Source: Mycoavidus cysteinexigens_B (GTDB lineage Bacteria > Pseudomonadota > Gammaproteobacteria > Burkholderiales > Burkholderiaceae). From it: a stretch of 64,000 nucleotides of DNA. The stretch is from assembly GCA_031963465.1 (NCBI GenBank), contig JASSUG010000002.1, positions 124,001-188,000 on the forward strand, read 5' to 3'. Both the position numbers and the translations under genes were made by a program. A model generated the notes under the pieces. It did not search any database. It saw nothing but the letters and a program-made list of their open reading frames with translations, and was not told the origin of the DNA. Below, in pieces: positions 42,968 to 51,855 of the stretch (positions within the stretch are counted from its first letter, which is position 1; every line of letters starts with the position of its first letter).

Positions 42968-44284
42968 ATGAGCGCCACCTTGGTTACCCCCCCGCATGAG
43001 CTAGCAACGATATACCGCAAAATCAACTGGCGCATCCTATCATTACTGACACTAGGTTATGTCCTGGCTTATATGGACCGTGTCAATATCGCTTTTGCAA
43101 AACTACAAATGCAACAAGATATTGGCATTAGTGACGCCGCCTATGGCTTAGCCGCTGGCACCCTATTTCTCGGCCTGATGTTATTTGCCGTGCCGAGTAA
43201 TTTGTTGCTCTTAAAAATAGGCGCGCGCAAAACTTTTAGCCGGATCATGATTTTATGGGGACTCACTTCGGCGGCCATGCTGTTCGTGCATGACGCTTAT
43301 AGTTTTTATGTGTTGCGCTTTTTGCTCGGCGCGTTTGAGGCGGGGTACTTTCCTGGCGTTATTTTTTACCTGACCTATTGGTACTCAGAAGCCCGTACCG
43401 CGCGCGCCATTTCTTTCATCATGTGCGCTGCCGCACTCGCAGGCATTACCGCTGGCCCGCTGTCCACTTGGCTGATGACGCATATGACGAATATCTGGAT
43501 TTTAAAAGGGTGGCAGTGGATGTTTCTGATTGAAAGCTTACCGTGCATCGCGCTTGGACTGTTCCTCTTTTTTTACTTAGAGGATACGCCAGCACAAGCA
43601 AAATGGCTGTCCACTGAAGAAAAGCGCCTACTCAATGCCGACCTTGCACAACGTCATGTCGTGCGTCCTTCTTACCAGCGGATGCACCATGTCTTCAAAG
43701 ACAAACACTTCTATGCCATGGCACTGTGCTACTTAAGCTTTCTGTCGGGTATTTATGCGGTCAACTTCTGGATGCCAACCATCTTAAGAGAAGCCAGTTC
43801 AGCCAGCGCCGTCAGTTTGACCCAAATTGGCCTATTGTCAGCCATTCCCTATGCGGTCTCGATTATTACAATGATTGTGTTTGGGCGCACGTCCGACCGC
43901 TATCTTGAGCGGCGCTGGCATACCACGCTCTTAATGCTAATGAGCGCGCTCGGGCTCTGTGCTATGACCAGCAATAACCTTATCATTGCATTGATCAGCA
44001 TCACGATTACCACTGCCGGTCTATTTACGGTGTCTGTTGTCTTCTGGGCAATGGCTGCGGATTATTTAAAAGGCAAACTCGCCGCGGGCAGCATTGCAAT
44101 TTTGGATGTCATCGGTTTAGCAGGCTGCTTTTTAAGTCCGGTTATTATCGGCTGGTTGAAAGAGGTCACAGGTAGCTTACAAAGCGGATTATTTATTATC
44201 GCGGGCTTAGTGTTGGCGGGTGGACTTGCCATTGCCGTCTTAGGGCCAACGCGGGAACATACGACAAACCCAAGCTCGCTTTAA
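42968..44284 (+). CDS. MFS transporter, anion:cation symporter family
   Basis: 438-residue major facilitator with 12 predicted helices. LGYVLAYMDRVNIAFAK in the first helix and the FEAGYFPGVIFYLTYWY block are typical of the ACS family (phthalate, tartrate, glucarate and other organic anion:H+ symporters). Downstream of the amidase on the same strand. AAGGAG lies before the ATG. The substrate is not predictable. Confidence 0.87.
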   Translation: MSATLVTPPHELATIYRKINWRILSLLTLGYVLAYMDRVNIAFAKLQMQQDIGISDAAYGLAAGTLFLGLMLFAVPSNLLLLKIGARKTFSRIMILWGLTSAAMLFVHDAYSFYVLRFLLGAFEAGYFPGVIFYLTYWYSEARTARAISFIMCAAALAGITAGPLSTWLMTHMTNIWILKGWQWMFLIESLPCIALGLFLFFYLEDTPAQAKWLSTEEKRLLNADLAQRHVVRPSYQRMHHVFKDKHFYAMALCYLSFLSGIYAVNFWMPTILREASSASAVSLTQIGLLSAIPYAVSIITMIVFGRTSDRYLERRWHTTLLMLMSALGLCAMTSNNLIIALISITITTAGLFTVSVVFWAMAADYLKGKLAAGSIAILDVIGLAGCFLSPVIIGWLKEVTGSLQSGLFIIAGLVLAGGLAIAVLGPTREHTTNPSSL

Positions 44285-44848
44285 CTCTTTCCCACGCTAC
44301 GATTGGCACGCTATCGGCCAATTTCATGGTGGGCTATGTCATTGGCATAGCCCAGGCCTATTTTGCTCAAGCGCCTAATCTTGCGCCTATTTGATGACCA
44401 AGGGTACTCATTACAACCGCGCAGAACGTTTTCGTTTACTAAAATGCCCGATCAGTTTTCGCCGAAAAAATGACAACATTGCAGACATTCAGTGAGCTGA
44501 TTTATGCGCCCCTCCAGTAGCGCGACACGTCCTACAACCCGATGAAGCAAACCGCGCTTTTGATGTAGTGCTCCCGCACTTCTATCGTAATGGGAGTGTA
44601 AATAGCCTAAAGGTGTTCCCACAATGAAAACGGGCGCCCCCGGTTACACCAGGTAGCACCCGCCGATCGAGCATTCCCGATCCCATAAACAGCGTAGCAT
44701 AAAAGTGGCCTGTTTGACCGCCCCTTCGCTGAAAAAGTGTGGAGGAGCGAATGAATTGCCCGGTGTTTAGCACGTAAATTGTCCGGTTTTTGGGTGAGTT
44801 ATGGATGCACCCGGAAGCCGGGCCTATTTGCTACAGGAAATCCGGAAG
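44285..44848. other. 564-bp degenerate intergenic DNA
   Basis: Apart from short frames full of stops I recognise nothing. Stretches of partial coding-like sequence on the plus strand and a 63-codon minus frame (44582-44773) show no family resemblance. Together with the transposase remnant after it, the block looks like decayed mobile DNA. Confidence 0.4.
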
Positions 44849-44972
44849 ATGAGATTTGAAGAGAGACGTATACAGAGTGGCAGCACAAACGCCTTACGCA
44901 GGCAGAAGCGCCGCAAATATTATGGGATATTAGCGCACCTTTAGACGGCAGATAGGGCGTTATGAGTCGCAG
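44849..44972 (+). pseudogene. ISNCY (IS1202-like) transposase N-terminal remnant
   Basis: An ATG (MRFEE) is followed, after a shift of frame, by ETYTEWQHKRLTQAEA, and after a further shift and stop by RTFRRQIGRYE. In order these match the N-terminal helix-turn-helix region of ISNCY transposases (FEE-Y--W---RLT--EAA--LG, CERTFRRYIDRYE). At least two frameshifts and one stop are needed, so it is long dead. The 3' part of the element is gone. Confidence 0.5.
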
Positions 44973-45074
44973 TATCTTTAATCATGACGTTGGCTGGCAT
45001 TAGGTTAAATCCAGCTCTGATACAATAAATATCATAAGGTTATTCCATGATCTTAAAATGCATAGCGATACAAC

Positions 45075-45980
45075 ATGAAAAAGAAAATTTTAATTATCTT
45101 ATTGATCGTGGAGAGCTGGGTCACTGGGTGCGGTGGTGGTAGTTCCCATCCCCTATCACTCAATGATTCACAAGTTGATCATGCAGATCTGCTTTCTAGG
45201 TTTAAAAATTTTCCAATAGAAGAAAAAAACCCTTCTTTTACTCTTGAAAATGGACAAACCATAATTGGCTTCCGTAAAGGTAATGAAGACATTAAAGATA
45301 TATTAACTTTACCTATCTCATACTCCTCCGAAGAAGTAATTCAGAAAATAAAAATTCAATCCAACTGGTTAGGTGAAAATTTAATAGAAATTAAAATATT
45401 AAATAACGAAACCAGGAGCAATATTAAATTTAAATTTCTAGCTATAGAAACAGGAGGTCGTCCAATTTCACCAAAGCTAGGTATAGATTCTCCAAAAATC
45501 ATTGCAATTTCAGGTGTCGAGAAAAAGGCGGTAGGAGAGAATGGTAAATTTAACCATGGATGTATACCGGCAGGCAATCAAAACATAGATCTGGCTTCGC
45601 TGAGAGCAATATTCTCTCTAACCTCTAAGATAAATAAATTAACTGATCCCCTAATACCAGAAATAATCAAGGACTCAGACGGTAACTATTGGCTTGAATA
45701 CAGCTTGAGTGAAGCGGACGTATATTCGCCCTCATTTAATCTAAGCTATCTAAGCAGCAACAAGGTCGACGCAGGCCATGCCGTTAAAACGGATTTTTCG
45801 CTCAGCGAGCGACAATCCGTTGCACATGATTCAATACCGCTTGACGAAGACGATAGACTCATAGCTTTTACAGTGGCTAGGGCCAGCTACAGCGAGATAT
45901 TGGAAGCATGGTTTCAATCCAGGTTTTCACATGTCGAAACTACAAGCGACTATGACAGCGATAGTGGTAACGAATCTTGA
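45075..45980 (+). CDS. Orphan lipoprotein of unknown function
   Basis: 301-residue protein with a lipoprotein signal: MKKKILIILLIVESWVTG and then Cys19 (VTGC), followed by GGGSS. The rest (residues ~50-230) looks like a soluble beta-rich domain, and the C-terminus is acidic and Ser/Asp-rich (TTSDYDSDSGNES). AT-rich codon use contrasts with the neighbouring GC-richer genes, suggesting acquisition. No family is recognised. It should be anchored to the inner or outer membrane facing the periplasm. Confidence 0.65.
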   Translation: MKKKILIILLIVESWVTGCGGGSSHPLSLNDSQVDHADLLSRFKNFPIEEKNPSFTLENGQTIIGFRKGNEDIKDILTLPISYSSEEVIQKIKIQSNWLGENLIEIKILNNETRSNIKFKFLAIETGGRPISPKLGIDSPKIIAISGVEKKAVGENGKFNHGCIPAGNQNIDLASLRAIFSLTSKINKLTDPLIPEIIKDSDGNYWLEYSLSEADVYSPSFNLSYLSSNKVDAGHAVKTDFSLSERQSVAHDSIPLDEDDRLIAFTVARASYSEILEAWFQSRFSHVETTSDYDSDSGNES

Positions 45981-46144
45981 TGGACGTCGAAGTAGGCGAT
46001 CTCGTAGCACCCATGTTTAGCCTCGGCTACCAACGAGGTCACCCAAGCAAAGGACATCGTAACTAATATCAGGCAATACGAGAAGCATCAAATGCCAGTG
46101 ATGGCAGAAAATGAGATAAACAAACTATTCCGACTCTGAGGAGA

Positions 46145-46321
46145 ATGTCTATGGCATCAAAGCTAGCAAAATCAGCATTTAAGTATTTGAAGGAGCGACC
46201 AGAAGAAAAATTAACTGCACGGCAAATTGCCGAAAGGATCTTAGCTTCCTCCCCCAAGGAGTACGAAGCGAAGAGACGGGCTGAGGGCGGTGCTATTCGA
46301 GATGGCCAACGATGTTTTTAA
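46145..46321 (+). pseudogene. Winged-helix N-terminal fragment (HrgA/restriction-associated type)
   Basis: A 58-codon frame starts ATG after a GGAG-like site and reads AFKYLKERPEEKLTARQIAE, the winged-helix domain at the N-terminus of HrgA-like and other restriction-associated proteins. After about 45 residues similarity stops and the frame ends, so the effector half is missing. It is the only recognisable item in the 405-bp gap 45981-46385. Confidence 0.4.
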
Positions 46322-46385
46322 CTCCACACAAACATCAGAGGGCCGCTCTCGATACATTTTTAGGCTCCCGCGCCTCCAACTTCCT

Positions 46386-49300
46386 TTAAGTTGATCCCAA
46401 CATCATTATTTTTCTCCCCACCTCCCGCAAGAACGACACAGATCCTCGCTGTTCAAGGAGTTCCCTGTTCAACTCGCTTAAGCCTTCTACTCTATCGATC
46501 GAGACATCCTTCGCGCTCAGCTCCCCATGCGGAGACATCCAGCCCAGGCGGGCTTTATATGCGCCACCCTCTCCTATCACCTGCCACTGCCGAACTAAAT
46601 TATCACTACTGCCAGTCAACAGATAGGAACCCTCAGGCGTCGCTTTCCAAGCTACGGTATTGACCGCCCCCAAAAAATCTCTAATCACCGCCTGACACTG
46701 ACCCGACGCAACATCCCACAGTCGAACCGTCTTGTCAAAACTGCCCGAGGCAATCTGCGTTCCGCTCGGCGAATACACCACGCTAGTAAGAAAGGCGGTA
46801 TGTCCTTCTAAGGTGTGCCCAGGGGCTCCACTGTGCACGTCCCACAGCCGCACCGTTTTGTCTTGACTAGCCGATGCGATCTGCAACCCGCTCGGCGAAT
46901 ACACTACGCTATGAACTAGCCCGGTATGTCCTTTTAAGGTGTGCCCAGGGGCTCCGCTGTGCGCGTCCCACAGCCGCACCGTATAGTCATAACTGCTCGA
47001 GGCGATCTGCGACCCGCTCGGCGAATACACCACGCTCAAAACAAAGCCTGTATGTCCTTTTAAGGTGTGCCCAAGGGCGCCGCTGTGTGCGTCCCACAGC
47101 CGCACTGTCTTGTCATAACTGCCCGAGGCGAGCTGCGTTCCGTTCGGCGAATACGCCACACCAGTAACATAGGAGGTATGTCCTTTTAAGGTGTGCCCAA
47201 GGGCTCCACTGTGCACGTCCCACAGCCGCACCGTATTGTCCCAACTGCCTGAGGCGATCTGCGTTCCGCTCGGCGAATACACCACGCTCGTAACATTGCC
47301 TTTATGTCCCTCTAAGGTGTGCCCGGCTCCGCTTTGCACGTCCCACAGGCGAACCGTAGTGTCATCACTACCCGAGGCAATCTGCGTTCCGCTCGGCGAA
47401 CACACCACGCTCAAAACATAGCCTGTATGTCCTTCTACGGTGTGTCCAAGGGCTTTGCTGTGCGCATCCCACAGCCGCACCGTAGTGTCATCACTGCCCG
47501 AGGCGATCCGCGTTCCGCTCGGTGAATACACCAGACTCTTGACTGGCCCGGTATGTCCTTTTAAGGTGTGCAAAAGGGCTCCGCTGTGCGCGTCCCACAG
47601 CCACACCATCTTGTCCCAACCGCCCGAGGCGATCTGCTTTCCGTCCGGCGAATACGCCACGCTCCAAATAGCGTTGGCATGTCCTTCTAAGGTGTGCACA
47701 AGGGTGCCGCTTTGCACGTCCCACAGACGAACCGTCTGGTCCTCACCGCCCGAGGCAATCTGCGTTCCGCTCGGCGAATACACTACGCTAGTAACCCAGT
47801 TGAAATGTCCTTCTAAGGTATGCACAAGGGCTCCGCTTTCCGCGTCCCACAGACGAATCGTATTGTCAGCACTGCCCGAGGCGATCTGCAGGCTGCTCGG
47901 CGAATACACTACGCTCTTAACACCGCCGGTATGTCCTTCTAAAGTGTGACCAGGAGCTCCGCTATGCGCGTCCCACAGCTGCACCGTCTTGTCTAAACCG
48001 CCCGCCGAGGCAATCTGCGTTCCGTTCGGCGAATACACCACGCTCATAACAGAGTCGGTATGTCCTTCTAAGGTGCGCACAAGGGCTCCGCTGTCCGCAT
48101 CCCACAGCCGCACCGTCTTGTCTAAACCACCCGCCGAGGCGATCTGCGTTCCGCTCGGCGAATACACCACGCTCATCACGGAGGAGGTATGTCCTTGTAA
48201 AGTGCGGATTGCTTTCCAGTTCGAGACATCATATACACTGATCTTGCCGCTCTTAAGACCCACAGCACAGATTTTCCCATCCGGTGAATACGCGCAGGAA
48301 GTCACTGCACTTTTTTCTTTGAGATACGGCCACTCCCCAAACTGCACTCCCGCCATCTGTGCTCCGCTTAAATTGGCATTGTTCAGCCAGGTACTGCGAA
48401 GATTCACCTTTCTTAAATCCGCCCCTTGTAACTGCGCTGATTCAAATACTCCATAACTCAGATCGGCCCCAGGTATCTGGATTCTCTTTAAATCCGCTCC
48501 ATTAAACTGTACCCCGGCTCTGACCAGAATCGTCATGGCATTCGCCGCTGCCTGGCGCACACTTGCATCCGTTTGAGAGCGCTCGATTATCGCTAATAGT
48601 TGCTGCTTAAATGTAGGCTCTTGCCAAACGCGCTCCGTCAACAAGCGCACAACACCCAGATCCCCGATCCAATCCTTTGGCTCTAACGATACGCCTCGCA
48701 CCGTTCGACGCGGCAGAAACCGTTGGTTTTCAAAACTATAGACGGAAGCATTGCTACCACGGCGGGAGCTAGAGGTCGGCGCGATGCATTCATCAAACGA
48801 CTCAAGCAACTCTCGCGCCACAAAATATTCCAGCAGCGATTTATGGATAAAACGGTATTCAGTGCCACTTCGGATCAACGGCCACGCTTCCCGCAGCAGT
48901 TGATTTTCTTCTTCTCGACCGAAAAAGGCATCCTTCCAACTTCCCTTATCTTTGAACAACGAGTACTCGACAATCGGATTACCTGCATTTTCTGTATACA
49001 GATGCACCGCTAAGTCTTTCACAAAGCCGATGCCGTGCTGGGCAAAGCCATCATCATACAACTCTCTAAATACCTCTTTTTGGTTCCCCGTTAAACTTTG
49101 GGTGCTTAAGCGCTGCTGGTTACGCTCGAACCATTGTTTGACGAACTGATCATATAGGCTCATCCGTAACTGGACTGCGGATGCCGCTTTCCCCTTTTTT
49201 TCAATGTACGGCAACGCTTCTAGCACCACCCGTAGCAAAAATGGGTTGCTAATCAAGTCTTTTAAATTAGATTGTTTGGAGAAAGCTTTTCGGTATGCTT

Positions 49301-51413
49301 GCACCGTCCAGTCCGTTGGGTTGTGCGCCACATATTTTTCTAGATATTGATCGCTCTCTGCCGCTGAAAATGGCTCGACCACGACCTCTTGAAACGACGT
49401 ATCCTTGTCCTGCAGAAGCGGCTTCGGTTGAAAACGGCTTTGATAGTCCTGGCCCAGATATTCGCTGCGACAACTGATCACCATCTGACCCTGCCAGCCG
49501 TCTGATTTATTGATGGAATTGCTGACATACAGATTTTGCGTCTGACGTATCTCATCATACCCATCCAAAATAAAGATAAACCTTTGGTTTTCTTTCTTTA
49601 ATTTCTGAATCTGAAATTTTGACAGGCCTGTTTTCTTTAACGCTTTGGCAATCAGATCGTGCTCAGGCTTATCAATGCTCGGCAAAGAAATAAACAGTGG
49701 GATCGCATCGTCTTCTTTTTTGTGGTCCCATAAGTGCTTTTCTAGGCGGCGATTGAAGGTGGTTTTGCCCGCCCCCGAGTCCCCCGTCAACAGGATCACT
49801 TTTTTATCTTTTAGAAATGCTTGAACTTGGGGTAAGAGCTCAAAGGTTTTGCTCTCCCCATTAATATTCGCTCGGCAGCGCGGTTCGACATAAAGCTTTA
49901 GGGTCTCTTGAAACGCCTCATTTTGCGTTAAAGCTAGCGAATACTGTTCCTTCAGCGTGGCCCTAGGGTCGGCACGGAACACCTGTAACTGTTCATGTTC
50001 TTGCTGCACGGTGGACGCAAGTTGCTTGTGCAGCGTTGTCCGTATGTCGTCGAAGATACCGTCTAAGAGCTCCGCAAATTCTAGCTTGCCAAAATTTGCA
50101 TCACTCTTTAAACGAGATATAACGTTGCTGTGCCCCGTCCAAAACTTGTCCAGAAACGTTTTCGCTTCATTGCTGCCCGCTAACAACCGCTCGATCACCT
50201 TAAACAGCACACCATGTGAACCTTGGTTCAGATAGACTTCTTCTCCTTTTTGGACTTGCCAATCAAAGCGCAGAGGATCTTCCATCCGTACCGTCGTCGA
50301 TCGAATAAAATCCTTCAGGCAGTAGTCATAGCTATTCGGCGTTAACGAAACCGGGATAATCCCGTGCTGACCTTCGCGATACTTTGCGCGAATTTCCAAA
50401 AAGGCCATTTCCGTCAAGACATGATGGAAGTCCGCCATATATTTTTCCTCTTCGGAAAATTTTTTGACCACCTCACGTAAAGCGGTAGTACCCTTTTGAT
50501 TGCTGTCTTGGCGGTAAGCTTCTCGATCTTTTTCATAGGCTACTTTAAGCTCATCGCAAAACTCTTTATAGGACTGTCCTTTTAGGTAGCTTCCTAAGAC
50601 ATCAGAACAACACACGATCACCTTATCAACCGGTTTAACATCCGCTCGCAACTGATGAGGCAGCAAGCAGAGTTGATTGGTTAAGATGTCTTCTAGCTTG
50701 CCATCCTCTTTCAGATTTTCATCCGAATTTGCATACGCTTGCCCTATCGGCGTTTGATCCGAATAGAGCGTCACCCCTCGGATTTTTGATAAATTATTGA
50801 TTAAATATTTAGACGTCGAGGCCTTTGCCTCTCCGTGCGCTGCATTGTCATGGGCATACACTAGAAACAGGCTGGGTTTCTTCGACACCTCTAAAGAACT
50901 TAGCGTCAACAGCGCCTTTTTAAACAGATAATCCACCAGATCGCTTTTTTCTTGAGCAGAGGCAACCGGCTGCTGCAAAGGCATTGAGGCAGGCTGGACG
51001 GTCTGAGGAAAAATCTGTGTACTTGAGTGAGTGCTATGTCCTGATGAAGGGGGCTGCAGAGCTTCCAGGCAACGTTTGGCTTCAGCGTGCCCCCATGTTT
51101 CAGCCTTAAAATAGCTAACCCTTGCTTTGCCAAATAAATTTAAGCCTTCTAACACTTTCCCACGTTCGAAATAGGCATCGGCCATCATCGCTCGCAATGT
51201 CTCATCGGCTAATGTGTGGGGATATTGCGCTTTCCTCAAGGCCTCTTTTACGCTCCCAAGCGACTTTAAGGTGTCTTTCAACTGATCGTATAGCGTCAGC
51301 GCCGCATCCAAGTGTCCGTTTTCCTTTTCAGTGCGAGCTTGACCTAAAAAAAGTTCGCCGAGATTCCGCGTGAAGGTTTCTGTTGACGCCGAGTGAGATA
51401 TCTTCCCTAACAT
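46386..51413 (-). CDS. Giant TIR/SEFIR-like-NACHT-WD40 NLR-like protein (NLR2)
   Basis: 1675-residue protein. Residues 1-130 are TPR-like helices as in NLR1. About 180-400 has TIR/SEFIR-like order: LFLVYAHDN strand, GVTLYSDQTPIG, VDKVIVCCSD, TEMAFLEIRAK, GIIPVSL. NACHT has Walker A GDSGAGKTT at 544-552 and FIFILDGYDEI as Walker B. Then follow a pentapeptide-like stretch (GADLKRIQIPGADLS) and WD40 blades: a degenerate first, 12 units (two of 43, one of 41, the rest 42 residues) and a degenerate last, 14 in all. TIR/SEFIR domains serve as signalling or NAD+-consuming effectors; catalytic activity of this one is uncertain. Highly similar to NLR3 and tandem with it. GGAGAG precedes the ATG. Confidence 0.83.
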   Translation of the reverse strand: MLGKISHSASTETFTRNLGELFLGQARTEKENGHLDAALTLYDQLKDTLKSLGSVKEALRKAQYPHTLADETLRAMMADAYFERGKVLEGLNLFGKARVSYFKAETWGHAEAKRCLEALQPPSSGHSTHSSTQIFPQTVQPASMPLQQPVASAQEKSDLVDYLFKKALLTLSSLEVSKKPSLFLVYAHDNAAHGEAKASTSKYLINNLSKIRGVTLYSDQTPIGQAYANSDENLKEDGKLEDILTNQLCLLPHQLRADVKPVDKVIVCCSDVLGSYLKGQSYKEFCDELKVAYEKDREAYRQDSNQKGTTALREVVKKFSEEEKYMADFHHVLTEMAFLEIRAKYREGQHGIIPVSLTPNSYDYCLKDFIRSTTVRMEDPLRFDWQVQKGEEVYLNQGSHGVLFKVIERLLAGSNEAKTFLDKFWTGHSNVISRLKSDANFGKLEFAELLDGIFDDIRTTLHKQLASTVQQEHEQLQVFRADPRATLKEQYSLALTQNEAFQETLKLYVEPRCRANINGESKTFELLPQVQAFLKDKKVILLTGDSGAGKTTFNRRLEKHLWDHKKEDDAIPLFISLPSIDKPEHDLIAKALKKTGLSKFQIQKLKKENQRFIFILDGYDEIRQTQNLYVSNSINKSDGWQGQMVISCRSEYLGQDYQSRFQPKPLLQDKDTSFQEVVVEPFSAAESDQYLEKYVAHNPTDWTVQAYRKAFSKQSNLKDLISNPFLLRVVLEALPYIEKKGKAASAVQLRMSLYDQFVKQWFERNQQRLSTQSLTGNQKEVFRELYDDGFAQHGIGFVKDLAVHLYTENAGNPIVEYSLFKDKGSWKDAFFGREEENQLLREAWPLIRSGTEYRFIHKSLLEYFVARELLESFDECIAPTSSSRRGSNASVYSFENQRFLPRRTVRGVSLEPKDWIGDLGVVRLLTERVWQEPTFKQQLLAIIERSQTDASVRQAAANAMTILVRAGVQFNGADLKRIQIPGADLSYGVFESAQLQGADLRKVNLRSTWLNNANLSGAQMAGVQFGEWPYLKEKSAVTSCAYSPDGKICAVGLKSGKISVYDVSNWKAIRTLQGHTSSVMSVVYSPSGTQIASAGGLDKTVRLWDADSGALVRTLEGHTDSVMSVVYSPNGTQIASAGGLDKTVQLWDAHSGAPGHTLEGHTGGVKSVVYSPSSLQIASGSADNTIRLWDAESGALVHTLEGHFNWVTSVVYSPSGTQIASGGEDQTVRLWDVQSGTLVHTLEGHANAIWSVAYSPDGKQIASGGWDKMVWLWDAHSGALLHTLKGHTGPVKSLVYSPSGTRIASGSDDTTVRLWDAHSKALGHTVEGHTGYVLSVVCSPSGTQIASGSDDTTVRLWDVQSGAGHTLEGHKGNVTSVVYSPSGTQIASGSWDNTVRLWDVHSGALGHTLKGHTSYVTGVAYSPNGTQLASGSYDKTVRLWDAHSGALGHTLKGHTGFVLSVVYSPSGSQIASSSYDYTVRLWDAHSGAPGHTLKGHTGLVHSVVYSPSGLQIASASQDKTVRLWDVHSGAPGHTLEGHTAFLTSVVYSPSGTQIASGSFDKTVRLWDVASGQCQAVIRDFLGAVNTVAWKATPEGSYLLTGSSDNLVRQWQVIGEGGAYKARLGWMSPHGELSAKDVSIDRVEGLSELNRELLEQRGSVSFLREVGRKIMMLGST
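46674..48188 (-). repeat. Twelve WD40-coding tandem repeats in NLR2
   Basis: 1515 bp in frame: nine units of 126 bp, two of 129 bp (insertion in the SAGGLD loop, first two units) and one of 123 bp. Scaffold as in NLR1 with Thr at the GTQIASGS position. Units differ mainly at the exposed positions 2, 3, 5, 21 and 23. Length changes are whole codons and fall in loops. Confidence 0.92.
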
Positions 51414-51827
51414 ATTTACTCTCCATTTTCTTTAATTCGCATTATTTGGATAGGGCTACTGGAGTGTGCACCGTTATCGCCACTTCGCCCACACTCACTC
51501 ATGGTCAATACAGATTCCGCAAAAACTAAATTGAAGCTGATTTGGGCTGAGCATATCGACCTGATCCAAAAAGATTTGTGGATATTAATGGCACTGCGGT
51601 TGAAAAACAAGGGGAATTATTTAAATAGCTTGTGTCAAACCGGACACTTATTTCCAGTCTTTTGCTGGCAAAGCTACTGCACGCAGATCCTCTTGCAGCC
51701 CGCGAGCAATGGCGGCTATTTTGTCAGCTTATTTTGCCATTGGAGGATGCTCTCTCCGGATGTCTACAAAAAATCTGTGTACCTGGGATCGGTTGCGTTG
51801 TTTTTGATTGGAGCGTCAAAAATCCAT
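51414..51827 (+). pseudogene. Duplicated NLR 5' flank, copy A: uninterrupted decayed gene
   Basis: Region between NLR2 and NLR3, homologous over ~340 bp to the flank upstream of NLR3 (57167-57507) and, further on, to 58439-58530. One plus-strand frame reads like a protein (LLAKLLHADPLAAREQWRLF, then PLEDALSGCLQKICVPGIGC), broken by stops and shifts further upstream. It continues smoothly across the point at which copy B is split. The parent protein is not recognised. Promoter and leader of NLR2 should lie in its first ~150 bp. Confidence 0.6.
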
Positions 51828-51855
51828 AGCGAAAAGCCCTCGCGGGCCTTTCGCT
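51828..51855 (-). terminator. Terminator hairpin after NLR3
   Basis: AGCGAAAGGCCC and GGGCTTTTCGCT (minus strand) form a 12-bp stem with one G-T pair and a GCGA tetraloop, followed within a few bases by ATTTTT. It overlaps the NLR3 stop codon. It may also end the plus-strand remnant. Confidence 0.6.
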
